The notes beneath the pieces were generated by a model. That model was not told the DNA's origin. It ran no database searches and was given only the letters and a program-made list of their open reading frames with translations. Position numbers and translations under genes: made by a program. From NCBI RefSeq assembly GCF_000444875.1, contig NC_021985.1, positions 6,778,170 to 6,842,169 of the forward strand: a DNA stretch of 64,000 bases. Reading direction: 5' to 3'. Each line of letters opens with the position of its first letter. The stretch's first letter is position 1. This document shows, piece after piece, positions 8,473-16,266 of this stretch. This DNA is from Streptomyces collinus Tu 365 (GTDB lineage Bacteria; Actinomycetota; Actinomycetes; Streptomycetales; Streptomycetaceae).

Positions 8473-8511
8473 GCACAGCAAGAACACACGGCAAGAACAC
8501 ACGGCAAGAAG
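8473..8511 (+). repeat. Three 13-bp tandem repeats in the transporter leader
   Basis: The unit ACACGGCAAGAAC occurs at 8486-8498 and 8499-8511 (last base changed) with a degenerate first copy at 8473-8485. The array runs straight into the ribosome binding site AAGGGG, so copy number would alter the leader just before the start. Confidence 0.7.
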
Positions 8512-8523
8512 GGGCACGGCCTC

Positions 8524-9528
8524 GTGGCACGGTTTCGGACCTGGGTAGGCATCGCGGTGGCGGGGGCGCTCGGCATCTCCCTCACCGCCTGCAGCAGCAC
8601 CGGCGGCAAGCGGGCGGAGGACGCCCGCAAGGCCGCGGCGGCCCAGGGGAGGGCGGCGGTGAACACGCCCCGCTGGACGTTCGCCATGATCACCCACTCG
8701 GGCGACGGCGACACCTTCTGGGACATCGTGCAGAGCGGCGCCAAGCAGGCCGCCGTCAAGGACAACATCAACTTCGTCTACTCGCACGACGCCCAGGCGC
8801 AGCAGCAGGCGCAGCTCGTGGACGCGGCGGTGGACAAGAAGGTCGACGGCATCATCGTCACCCTCGCCAAGCCGGACGCGCTCAAGGCCGCCGTGGCCCG
8901 CGCCGAGAAGGCCGGCATCCCGGTGGTCACGGTGAACTCCGGCTCCGAGCAGTCCAAGGCGTTCGGCGCCCTCACCCACATCGGCCAGGACGAGACGATC
9001 GCCGGTGAGGCCGTCGGCGACGAACTGAACCGGCGCGGCCGCAAGAAGGCCCTGTGCGTCCTGCACGAGCAGGGCAACGTCGGCCACGAACAGCGCTGCG
9101 ACGGCGTCGCGAAGACCTTCCACGGCACGGTCCAGAAGCTGTACGTCAACGGCACCAACATGCCCGACGTGCAGTCCGCGATCGAGGCCAAGCTCCAGGC
9201 GGACAAGTCCGTGGACGCCGTCGTCACCCTCGGCGCCCCGTACGCCGACACGGCCGTCAAGGCCAAGGGGGACGCGGGCAGCTCCGCGGAGGTCGACACC
9301 TTCGACCTCAACGCCAAGGTCGCCGCCGAGCTGAAGGACGGCACCCTCGGCTTCGCGGTGGACCAGCAGCCGTACCTCCAGGGCTACCAGGCCGTCGACC
9401 TGCTGTGGCTGTACAAGTACAACGGCGACGTCCTCGGCGGCGGCAAGCCGGTCCTCACCGGTCCGCAGATCATCACCAAGGACCAGGCCGGCGCCCTCGC
9501 GGAGTACACCCAGCGGGGCACCCGATGA
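8524..9528 (+). CDS. Sugar ABC transporter substrate-binding lipoprotein
   Basis: A 334-residue lipoprotein: basic n-region, hydrophobic core and lipobox LTAC, with the Cys near residue 23, so it is anchored outside the membrane. The rest is a Peripla_BP_4 (ribose/inositol class) fold, with FWDIVQSGAKQAA, DGIIVTLAKPDALK, GIPVVTVNSGS and GAPYADTA. It captures a sugar and delivers it to the next two gene products. GTG 8524 is chosen because it gives a proper signal peptide and has AAGGGG before it. The stop overlaps the permease start as ATGA. Confidence 0.9.
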   Translation: MARFRTWVGIAVAGALGISLTACSSTGGKRAEDARKAAAAQGRAAVNTPRWTFAMITHSGDGDTFWDIVQSGAKQAAVKDNINFVYSHDAQAQQQAQLVDAAVDKKVDGIIVTLAKPDALKAAVARAEKAGIPVVTVNSGSEQSKAFGALTHIGQDETIAGEAVGDELNRRGRKKALCVLHEQGNVGHEQRCDGVAKTFHGTVQKLYVNGTNMPDVQSAIEAKLQADKSVDAVVTLGAPYADTAVKAKGDAGSSAEVDTFDLNAKVAAELKDGTLGFAVDQQPYLQGYQAVDLLWLYKYNGDVLGGGKPVLTGPQIITKDQAGALAEYTQRGTR

Positions 9529-10568
9529 GCGCGGCCACCGACGGGGACCTGCGGGACGAAAGGATTCTGCAGACCTCACCGCTGCGGAAGCTGCTGGCCC
9601 GGCCCGAGCTCGGCTCGGTCGTCGGCGCCCTCGCCGTCCTCGTCTTCTTCGCCCTGGCCGCCGACGGCTTCCTGCGCGCCGCCAGCCTGGGCACGGTCCT
9701 GTACGCCTCCTCGACCATCGGGATCATGGCCGTACCGGTCGCCCTGCTGATGATCGGCGGTGAGTTCGACCTGTCCGCCGGCGTCCTCGTGACGTCCTCG
9801 GCGCTGGTCTCCTCGATGTTCAGCTACCAGATGACGGCGAACACCTGGGTCGGCGTCGGCGTGTCCCTGCTGGTCAGCCTGGCGATCGGCGCCTTCAACG
9901 GCTTCGTGCTCACCCGCACCCGGCTGCCCAGCTTCATCGTCACGCTCGGCACCTTCCTCATGCTGACCGGCATGAACCTCGGCTTCACCAAGCTCATCGA
10001 CGGCACGGTCTCCACCAAGACCATCGCCGACATGGAGGGCTTCCCCAGCGCCCACGCCGTCTTCGCCTCCACCCTCACCCTCGGCGGCGTCGACGTCCGG
10101 GTCACCGTCCTGTGGTGGTTCGCCCTCGTCGCCCTCGGCTCCTGGATCCTGCTGCGCACCCGCGCCGGCAACTGGATCTTCGCGGTGGGCGGCAACCAGG
10201 ACGCGGCCCGCGCGGTGGGCGTCCCGGTCGCCCGGACCAAGATCGCCCTCTACATGGGCGTGGCCTTCGGCGCCTGGGTCTCCGGCCAGCACCTGCTGTT
10301 CTCCTTCGACGCCGTCCAGTCCGGCGAGGGCGTCGGCAACGAGCTGATCTACATCATCGCGGCCGTCATCGGCGGCTGCCTGATCACCGGCGGGTACGGC
10401 AGCGCCGTCGGCTCGGCCATCGGCGCCCTGCTGTTCGGCATGACCAGCAAGGGCATCGTCTTCGCCGAGTGGAACCCCGACTGGTTCAAGTTCTTCCTCG
10501 GAGCGATGCTGCTCCTCGCGACCCTGCTCAACGCCTGGGTCCGCAAGCGCGCGGAGGCGACGAAATGA
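9525..10568 (+). CDS. Sugar ABC transporter permease, RbsC/FrcC-like
   Basis: A 347-residue membrane protein with eight to ten hydrophobic helices of the BPD_transp_2 family. GGEFDLSAG, the LPSFIVTLGTFLMLTG helix and the C-terminal IYIIAAVIGGCLITGGYGS are hallmark segments of ribose-type permeases. It forms the membrane channel for the lipoprotein upstream and the ATPase downstream. It overlaps both neighbours by 4 bp (ATGA), so the three are translated together. Confidence 0.9.
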   Translation: MSAATDGDLRDERILQTSPLRKLLARPELGSVVGALAVLVFFALAADGFLRAASLGTVLYASSTIGIMAVPVALLMIGGEFDLSAGVLVTSSALVSSMFSYQMTANTWVGVGVSLLVSLAIGAFNGFVLTRTRLPSFIVTLGTFLMLTGMNLGFTKLIDGTVSTKTIADMEGFPSAHAVFASTLTLGGVDVRVTVLWWFALVALGSWILLRTRAGNWIFAVGGNQDAARAVGVPVARTKIALYMGVAFGAWVSGQHLLFSFDAVQSGEGVGNELIYIIAAVIGGCLITGGYGSAVGSAIGALLFGMTSKGIVFAEWNPDWFKFFLGAMLLLATLLNAWVRKRAEATK

Positions 10569-11386
10569 CCGGGACCACCGCCGGGACCCCCGCGGCCACG
10601 GGGACCACCGAACGCACCCCGCTGGTCGAGCTGGAAGGCGTCAGCAAGCGCTACGGCAACGTCCGCGCCCTTCAGGACGTCTCCCTGGAGGTCCACGCCG
10701 GCGAGATCACCTGCGTCCTCGGCGACAACGGCGCGGGCAAGTCGACCCTGATCAAGACGATCGCCGGCCTGCACCCGCACGACGGCGGCACGCTGCGCAT
10801 CGAGGGCGAGGAGACCCGGCTGTCCTCCCCGCGCGAGGCCCTGGACCGCGGGATCGCCACCGTCTACCAGGACCTCGCGGTCGTCCCGCTGATGCCGGTC
10901 TGGCGCAACTTCTTCCTCGGCTCCGAGCCCCGCACCGGCGTGGGCCCCTTCAAGCGCCTCGACACCGGCCTCATGCGCCGCACCACCCGCGAGGCCCTGC
11001 TCCGCATGGGCATCGACCTCAGGGACGTCGACCAGCCCATCGGCACCCTCTCCGGCGGCGAACGCCAGTGCGTGGCCATCGCCAGGGCGGTCCACTTCGG
11101 CGCCAAGGTCCTGATCCTGGACGAGCCGACCGCCGCGCTCGGCGTCAAGCAGTCCGGCGTGGTGCTGAAGTACGTGGCGGCGGCACGCGACGAGGGCCTG
11201 GGCGTCGTGCTGATCACCCACAACCCGCACCACGCGTACCTGGTCGGCGACCGCTTCGTCCTGCTGCGCCGGGGGACGATGGTGGGCAATCACACACGGG
11301 ACGGCATCATCCTGGACGAACTGACCCGGCAGATGGCGGGCGGGTCCGACCTGGAGGCGCTGCGCCACGAACTGCGGCGCGACTGA
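10565..11386 (+). CDS. Sugar ABC transporter ATP-binding protein, single domain
   Basis: A 273-residue ATPase with Walker A GDNGAGKST, Q-loop VYQDLAVVP, signature LSGGERQ, Walker B VLILDEPTAALG and switch His in ITHNPHHAY. Ribose-class transporters mostly carry two fused ATPase domains (about 500 residues); this one has a single domain, as in the FrcBCA fructose-type systems. It energises the permease encoded upstream. It ends 117 bp before the ROK kinase gene, which may have its own promoter. Confidence 0.91.
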   Translation: MTGTTAGTPAATGTTERTPLVELEGVSKRYGNVRALQDVSLEVHAGEITCVLGDNGAGKSTLIKTIAGLHPHDGGTLRIEGEETRLSSPREALDRGIATVYQDLAVVPLMPVWRNFFLGSEPRTGVGPFKRLDTGLMRRTTREALLRMGIDLRDVDQPIGTLSGGERQCVAIARAVHFGAKVLILDEPTAALGVKQSGVVLKYVAAARDEGLGVVLITHNPHHAYLVGDRFVLLRRGTMVGNHTRDGIILDELTRQMAGGSDLEALRHELRRD

Positions 11387-11503
11387 CGGGTACCGGGGGA
11401 CCGCGCGACGGGCCGCGACGCACCCGCGGACGGCCCCGCTCGCGCGTTCCCTCCTCCCGCCCCGCGCCGCACCCGGCCTGTGCGTGCGGCACAATCGACC
11501 GCG

Positions 11504-12649
11504 ATGAGCACCTACCGCGACCTCACGGCCCCCATCGGCTCGCGCCGCGCCCCCGTCCTGCGCACGGTCGGTACCCGGGAGCGCCGGTCCCACCTGACCG
11601 CCCCCCGCGTCCCCACCGTCGGCATCGACATCGGCGGCACCAAGGTCATGGCCGGCGTGGTGGACGCGGACGGCAACATCCTGGAGAAGCTCCGCACGGA
11701 GACCCCGGACAAGTCCAAGAGCCCCAAGGTCGTCGAGGACACCATCGCCGAACTGGTGCTCGACCTGTCCGACCGGCACGACGTGCACGCGGTCGGCATC
11801 GGGGCCGCCGGCTGGGTCGACGCCGACCGCAACCGCGTCCTCTTCGCGCCCCACCTGTCCTGGCGCAACGAGCCGCTGCGCGACCGCCTCGCCGGACGCC
11901 TCTCCGTCCCGGTCCTCGTCGACAACGACGCCAACACCGCCGCCTGGGCGGAGTGGCGCTTCGGCGCCGGCCGCGGCGAGGACCACCTGGTCATGATCAC
12001 CCTCGGCACCGGCATCGGCGGCGCGATCCTGGAGGACGGCCAGGTCAAGCGCGGCAAGTACGGCGTCGCCGGCGAGTTCGGCCACATGCAGGTCGTGCCC
12101 GGCGGCCACCGCTGCCCGTGCGGCAACCGCGGCTGCTGGGAGCAGTACAGCTCCGGCAACGCCCTCGTCCGCGAGGCCCGGGAACTCGCCGCCGCCGACT
12201 CCCCGGTGGCCTACGGCATCATCGAGCACGTCAAGGGCAACATCGGCGACATCACCGGCCCGATGATCACCGACCTGGCCCGTGAGGGCGACGCCATGTG
12301 CGTGGAGCTGCTCCAGGACATCGGCCAGTGGCTCGGCGTCGGCATCGCCAACCTCGCCGCCGCCCTCGACCCCTCCTGCTTCGTCATCGGCGGCGGCGTC
12401 AGCGCCGCCGACGACCTGCTCATCGGCCCTGCCCGGGACGCCTTCAAACGCCACCTCACCGGCCGCGGCTACCGCCCCGAGGCCCGCATCACCCGCGCCC
12501 AGCTCGGCCCCGAGGCCGGCATGGTGGGCGCCGCCGACCTCGCCCGGCTGGTCGCCCGCCGCTTCCGGCGGGCCAAGCGGCGCCGGGTGGAGCGCCACGA
12601 GCGCTACGAGCGGTACGCCCAGGCCCGCCGCGCGGAGGACACCGCATGA
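11504..12649 (+). CDS. ROK-family sugar kinase
   Basis: A 381-residue kinase. The phosphate-binding motif GIDIGGTKVMAG lies near residue 44, the catalytic-region DNDANTAAW near 145, and the ROK zinc site CPCGNRGCWEQ at residues 204-214. The C-terminus has IGGGVSAADDLL and then a basic tail (RRFRRAKRRRVER). It has no N-terminal HTH, so it is an enzyme rather than a ROK repressor; glucokinase or fructokinase are both plausible. Placed after a sugar importer, it likely traps the incoming sugar as its phosphate. The start overlaps no upstream gene; the stop overlaps the next gene by 4 bp. Confidence 0.87.
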   Translation: MSTYRDLTAPIGSRRAPVLRTVGTRERRSHLTAPRVPTVGIDIGGTKVMAGVVDADGNILEKLRTETPDKSKSPKVVEDTIAELVLDLSDRHDVHAVGIGAAGWVDADRNRVLFAPHLSWRNEPLRDRLAGRLSVPVLVDNDANTAAWAEWRFGAGRGEDHLVMITLGTGIGGAILEDGQVKRGKYGVAGEFGHMQVVPGGHRCPCGNRGCWEQYSSGNALVREARELAAADSPVAYGIIEHVKGNIGDITGPMITDLAREGDAMCVELLQDIGQWLGVGIANLAAALDPSCFVIGGGVSAADDLLIGPARDAFKRHLTGRGYRPEARITRAQLGPEAGMVGAADLARLVARRFRRAKRRRVERHERYERYAQARRAEDTA

Positions 12650-13227
12650 CCGCGTCGCTGCCCCACCAGGCCACGCCCCCGGACGAGTCGCGCCGGCCGT
12701 CCGAGAACCCGCGCCACAAGGCCAGGCGCAGGGCGCTGACCCTGCTGATCATCGGACTGCTCATCGGCGTCCCCGCGGGCTACCTGGTGATCTCCGCCAA
12801 CCAGAGCCGCAACAGCGGCAAGGACAAGGAGGCGAAGTACTCGGCGACCGGCCTCACCCCGGGCTGGCCGTCGAAGGTGCAGCGCCGCCTGTACCGGGTG
12901 GCGATCCCGCACCCCGCCGACTACGTCGCCTCCTACGAGACCAACAACTGGAAGACCAGCCGCCTGTACGTGCAGTTCCGCACCACACCCGCGGGCCTGG
13001 ACAGCTACCTCGGCGCCATGGGCGTGCGCCGCGAGCAGCTCAAGCAGGGCGACATCACCGTCGGCGCCCGCGACCGCAAGGTCTCCGGCTGGAACTTCAC
13101 CGGCCCGGGACCCTGGGCGGGCCTCACCCACAAGCAGAAGAACCCGGCGCCCACCCAGGACGTGGTCGTCAACACCTCCGACCCGAACTATCCGATGGTG
13201 TACGTCGTCTCCCGCACCGTCCCGTAG
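12646..13227 (+). CDS. Membrane-anchored protein of unknown function
   Basis: A 193-residue protein with a basic N-terminus (RHKARRRA), one membrane segment (LTLLIIGLLIGVPAGYLVIS, about residues 30-50) and an outside domain rich in Tyr, Trp and Thr. I do not recognise the family. It is translationally coupled to the ROK kinase gene (ATGA overlap), so it may work at the membrane with the sugar system. Its last coding bases are the first unit of a 30-bp tandem repeat that runs past the stop. Confidence 0.75.
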   Translation: MTASLPHQATPPDESRRPSENPRHKARRRALTLLIIGLLIGVPAGYLVISANQSRNSGKDKEAKYSATGLTPGWPSKVQRRLYRVAIPHPADYVASYETNNWKTSRLYVQFRTTPAGLDSYLGAMGVRREQLKQGDITVGARDRKVSGWNFTGPGPWAGLTHKQKNPAPTQDVVVNTSDPNYPMVYVVSRTVP

Positions 13228-13313
13228 ACGTACGGCATCTCGCGCACCGGCCCGTAGGCGTACGGCATCTCGCGCACCGTCCCGTAGGCGTACGGCGCCT
13301 GCCCGCACCGGCG
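13201..13313 (+). repeat. 30-bp tandem repeat across a stop codon
   Basis: Exact 30-bp period: 13201-13230 (includes the last codons and stop of the membrane protein gene), 13231-13260, 13261-13290, and a degenerate fourth copy from 13291. The unit reads TACGGCATCTCGCGCACC plus CGTCCCGTAGGCG. Each of the first three units carries the in-frame TAG, so the array is a duplication of the 3' end and not extra coding sequence. Confidence 0.85.
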
Positions 13314-13355
13314 CCGCGGGCGCGGGCCGTCCCGCGGACCGCCCGCCGGAGCCGA

Positions 13356-13378
13356 TTGTCAGACCCCGCCCGTACAGT
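13356..13378 (+). promoter_or_regulatory. RecA-NDp/PafBC-type damage promoter
   Basis: TTGTCAGAC (13356-13364), exactly 8 bases, then TACAGT (13373-13378). This fits the published actinobacterial LexA-independent DNA-damage promoter TTGTCRGTG-N8-TANNNT, with two mismatches at the end of the first block. It lies 33 bp before the helicase start. Confidence 0.65.
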
Positions 13379-13410
13379 CGAAGACGTCTGATCCGACGGA
13401 GGGGCGGGAG

Positions 13411-16266
13411 GTGGCAGGACGTATGAGCGGCGGCACGCCGGCGGTGGCGGAGCGCACGGGAGGCACCCCCGGGACCGGGAACCCGGTCCCGGTGCGCCTC
13501 GCGTCCGTCTACCTGCCCGCGCCCGTCCCGCGCGAGGGCCGCGTCGCCTTCTGGGACCCCGACGGCGGCCCCCTGCCCGACGCCGCCACCGAGGACCTCA
13601 CGGTCGTCCGCCGGCACGGCTCGGGCGTGCGCCGGCGGCAGGTCCCCGCGCTCACCCTGCCGCTCGCCGAGGCGCTGCCGCTGCTGGTCCGGGCCCGCCG
13701 CGACCCGGCCGCCCACCCCGCCACGGCCTGCTGGGGCGCCGCCGCCCTGCACGCGCTGCGGCTGGTCGCCCGCGGCCGCCTGCTGCCCGGCCTCACCCCG
13801 AGCGGCCACGACGCCTGGCGGGCCGGCCCGCTCGAACCGGCCGACATCGCCCACCTGCGTGCGGTCGCCGCGGCGCTGCCCCCCGAGGGCCACGCCGTCC
13901 CGCTGCCGGAACCGGGCCCGCTGCGGCTGCCCGAGCCGGAGGCCCTGGTCCGTTCCTTCCTGGACGCGGTCGCCGACACCCTGCCCCGCACCCCGGCCGC
14001 CCACCTCACCTCGGGACGCCCGTTCGCGGCCCGCGAGCCCCAGCCGCTGCCCGCCGCCCACGACTGGGCCGCCGAGGTCGCCGCCGGCATGGACGCGGGC
14101 GTACGGATCTCGCTCCGCCTCGACCTCTCCGCGTACGACGTCTTCGACGCCGGCACCGCCGACGGCGCGCGCGCCGCCGGAGCCGCGCTCGTCCAGGTGC
14201 ACAGCCTCGCCGACCCCACCCTGGTGGCCGACGCGGCGGCCCTGTGGGCGGGGGACGCGGACGCCGCCTTCGGCCCCCGCGCCCGCGTGGACGCCGCACT
14301 CGCCGTGCGGCGAGCGGCCCGGGTCTGGCCACCCCTCGACCGGCTCACCGAACAGGACGTCCCGGACGTCCTCGCCCTGTCCGAGGAGGAACTGGGGGAC
14401 CTGCTCGGCGTGGCCGCCGGCCGGCTGGCCGCCGCCGGCGTCGCCGTGCACTGGCCCCGGGACCTCGCCCGTGACCTCGCCGCCACCGCCGTGGTCCGGC
14501 CCGCGCCCGGCTCGGCGACCGACGGCACCGGATTCTTCGAGAGCGAGGACCTGCTGCAGTTCCGCTGGCAGCTCGCGCTCGGCGGGGACCCGCTCAGCGA
14601 GGCCGAGATGGACGCGCTCGCCGAGGCCCACCGGCCCGTCGTACGGCTCCGTGACCGCTGGGTGCTCGTCGACCCCGCCCTGGTCCGCAAGGCCCGCAAG
14701 CGCGAACTGGGCCTGCTCGACCCGGTCGACGCGCTGTCCGTCGCCCTCACCGGCACCGCCGAGATCGACGGCGAGAGCGTCGAGGCCGTCCCCGTGGGCG
14801 CGCTGGCCGCCCTGCGCGACCGCCTCACGGCCGGCCTGCACCCGGCCGATCCGCCCGCCGGCCTCGCCGCCACCCTGCGCGACTACCAGCGGCGCGGCCT
14901 GGCCTGGCTCGACCAGATGACCTCCCTCGGCCTCGGCGGCTGCCTCGCCGACGACATGGGGCTCGGCAAGACCGTCACGCTCATCGCCCTGCACCTCGAG
15001 CGCGCCCGCCCCGAACCGACCCTCGTGGTCTGCCCCGCCTCCCTGCTGGGCAACTGGCAGCGCGAGATCACGAAGTTCGCGCCCGGCGTCCCGGTCCGCC
15101 GCTTCCACGGCCCCGACCGCACCCTCGACGGCCTGGCCGGCGGCTTCGTCCTCACCACGTACGGCACGATGCGCTCCACCGCGCCCCAGCTCGCCGAGCA
15201 GTCCTGGGGCATGATCGTCGCCGACGAGGCCCAGCACGTGAAGAACCCCTACTCGGCCACCGCCAAGGCGCTGCGCACCGTCCCGGCCCCCGCGCGCGTG
15301 GCCCTCACCGGCACCCCGGTGGAGAACAACCTCTCCGAACTGTGGGCCCTGCTCGACTGGACCACCCCCGGGCTCCTCGGCCCGCTGAAGTCCTTCCGTG
15401 CCCGGCACGCGCGCGCGGTGGAGAACGGCGAGGACGCGGAGGCGGTGGAGCGCCTGGCCCGGCTGGTCCGCCCCTTCCTCCTGCGGCGCAGGAAGTCCGA
15501 CCCCGGCATCGTCCCCGAGCTGCCGCCCAAGACCGAGACGGACCACCCGGTGCCGCTCACCCGCGAGCAGGCCGCGCTGTACGAGGCGGTGGTGCGCGAG
15601 TCGATGCTGGCCATCGAGTCGGCGGAGGGCATCGGCCGCCGGGGCCTGGTCCTCAAGCTGCTCGGCGCCCTCAAGCAGATCTGCGACCACCCGGCGCTGT
15701 ACCTGAAGGAGGACCCGCCCGCCGACCGGCTCGCGGCCCGCTCCGGCAAGCTCGCCCTGCTCGACGAACTGCTGGACACCCTGCTCGCCGAGGACGGCTC
15801 CGCCCTCGTCTTCACGCAGTACGTCGGCATGGCCCGCCTCATCACCGCCCACCTGTCCGCCCGCGCGGTTCCCGTCGACCTCCTGCACGGCGGCACCCCC
15901 GTGCCGGAGCGCGAGCGCATGGTCGACCGCTTCCAGGACGGCGAGACCCCGGTCCTGGTGCTGTCCCTGAAAGCGGCCGGCACCGGCCTGAACCTCACCC
16001 GCGCCGGCCATGTCGTCCACTTCGACCGCTGGTGGAACCCGGCCGTCGAGGAACAGGCCACCGACCGCGCCTACCGCATCGGCCAGACCCAGCCCGTCCA
16101 GGTCCACCGCCTGGTCACCGAGGGCACGGTCGAGGACCGCATCGCCGAGATGCTGGAGTCCAAGCGCGCCCTGGCCGACGCCGTCCTCGGCTCCGGCGAG
16201 TCGGCCCTGACCGAACTGACCGACCGTGAACTGTCCGACCTGGTCTCCCTGCGGAGGACCGCGTGA
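13411..16266 (+). CDS. SNF2-family DNA helicase/translocase
   Basis: A 951-residue bacterial SNF2 ATPase. The first ~480 residues are an Ala-rich helicase-associated region. The motor follows: Walker A DDMGLGKT (K520), motif II DEAQ (605-608), motif III LTGTPVENN, the C-lobe VFTQYVGMARL, and motif VI QATDRAYRIGQ starting at 882. These proteins move on double-stranded DNA and remodel nucleoprotein; HepA/RapA recycles RNA polymerase, others act in repair or phage defence. GTG 13411 follows GGAGGGG; ATG 13423 is possible. The stop overlaps the SWIM gene by 4 bp. A damage-type promoter upstream suggests a repair role. Confidence 0.93.
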   Translation: MAGRMSGGTPAVAERTGGTPGTGNPVPVRLASVYLPAPVPREGRVAFWDPDGGPLPDAATEDLTVVRRHGSGVRRRQVPALTLPLAEALPLLVRARRDPAAHPATACWGAAALHALRLVARGRLLPGLTPSGHDAWRAGPLEPADIAHLRAVAAALPPEGHAVPLPEPGPLRLPEPEALVRSFLDAVADTLPRTPAAHLTSGRPFAAREPQPLPAAHDWAAEVAAGMDAGVRISLRLDLSAYDVFDAGTADGARAAGAALVQVHSLADPTLVADAAALWAGDADAAFGPRARVDAALAVRRAARVWPPLDRLTEQDVPDVLALSEEELGDLLGVAAGRLAAAGVAVHWPRDLARDLAATAVVRPAPGSATDGTGFFESEDLLQFRWQLALGGDPLSEAEMDALAEAHRPVVRLRDRWVLVDPALVRKARKRELGLLDPVDALSVALTGTAEIDGESVEAVPVGALAALRDRLTAGLHPADPPAGLAATLRDYQRRGLAWLDQMTSLGLGGCLADDMGLGKTVTLIALHLERARPEPTLVVCPASLLGNWQREITKFAPGVPVRRFHGPDRTLDGLAGGFVLTTYGTMRSTAPQLAEQSWGMIVADEAQHVKNPYSATAKALRTVPAPARVALTGTPVENNLSELWALLDWTTPGLLGPLKSFRARHARAVENGEDAEAVERLARLVRPFLLRRRKSDPGIVPELPPKTETDHPVPLTREQAALYEAVVRESMLAIESAEGIGRRGLVLKLLGALKQICDHPALYLKEDPPADRLAARSGKLALLDELLDTLLAEDGSALVFTQYVGMARLITAHLSARAVPVDLLHGGTPVPERERMVDRFQDGETPVLVLSLKAAGTGLNLTRAGHVVHFDRWWNPAVEEQATDRAYRIGQTQPVQVHRLVTEGTVEDRIAEMLESKRALADAVLGSGESALTELTDRELSDLVSLRRTA

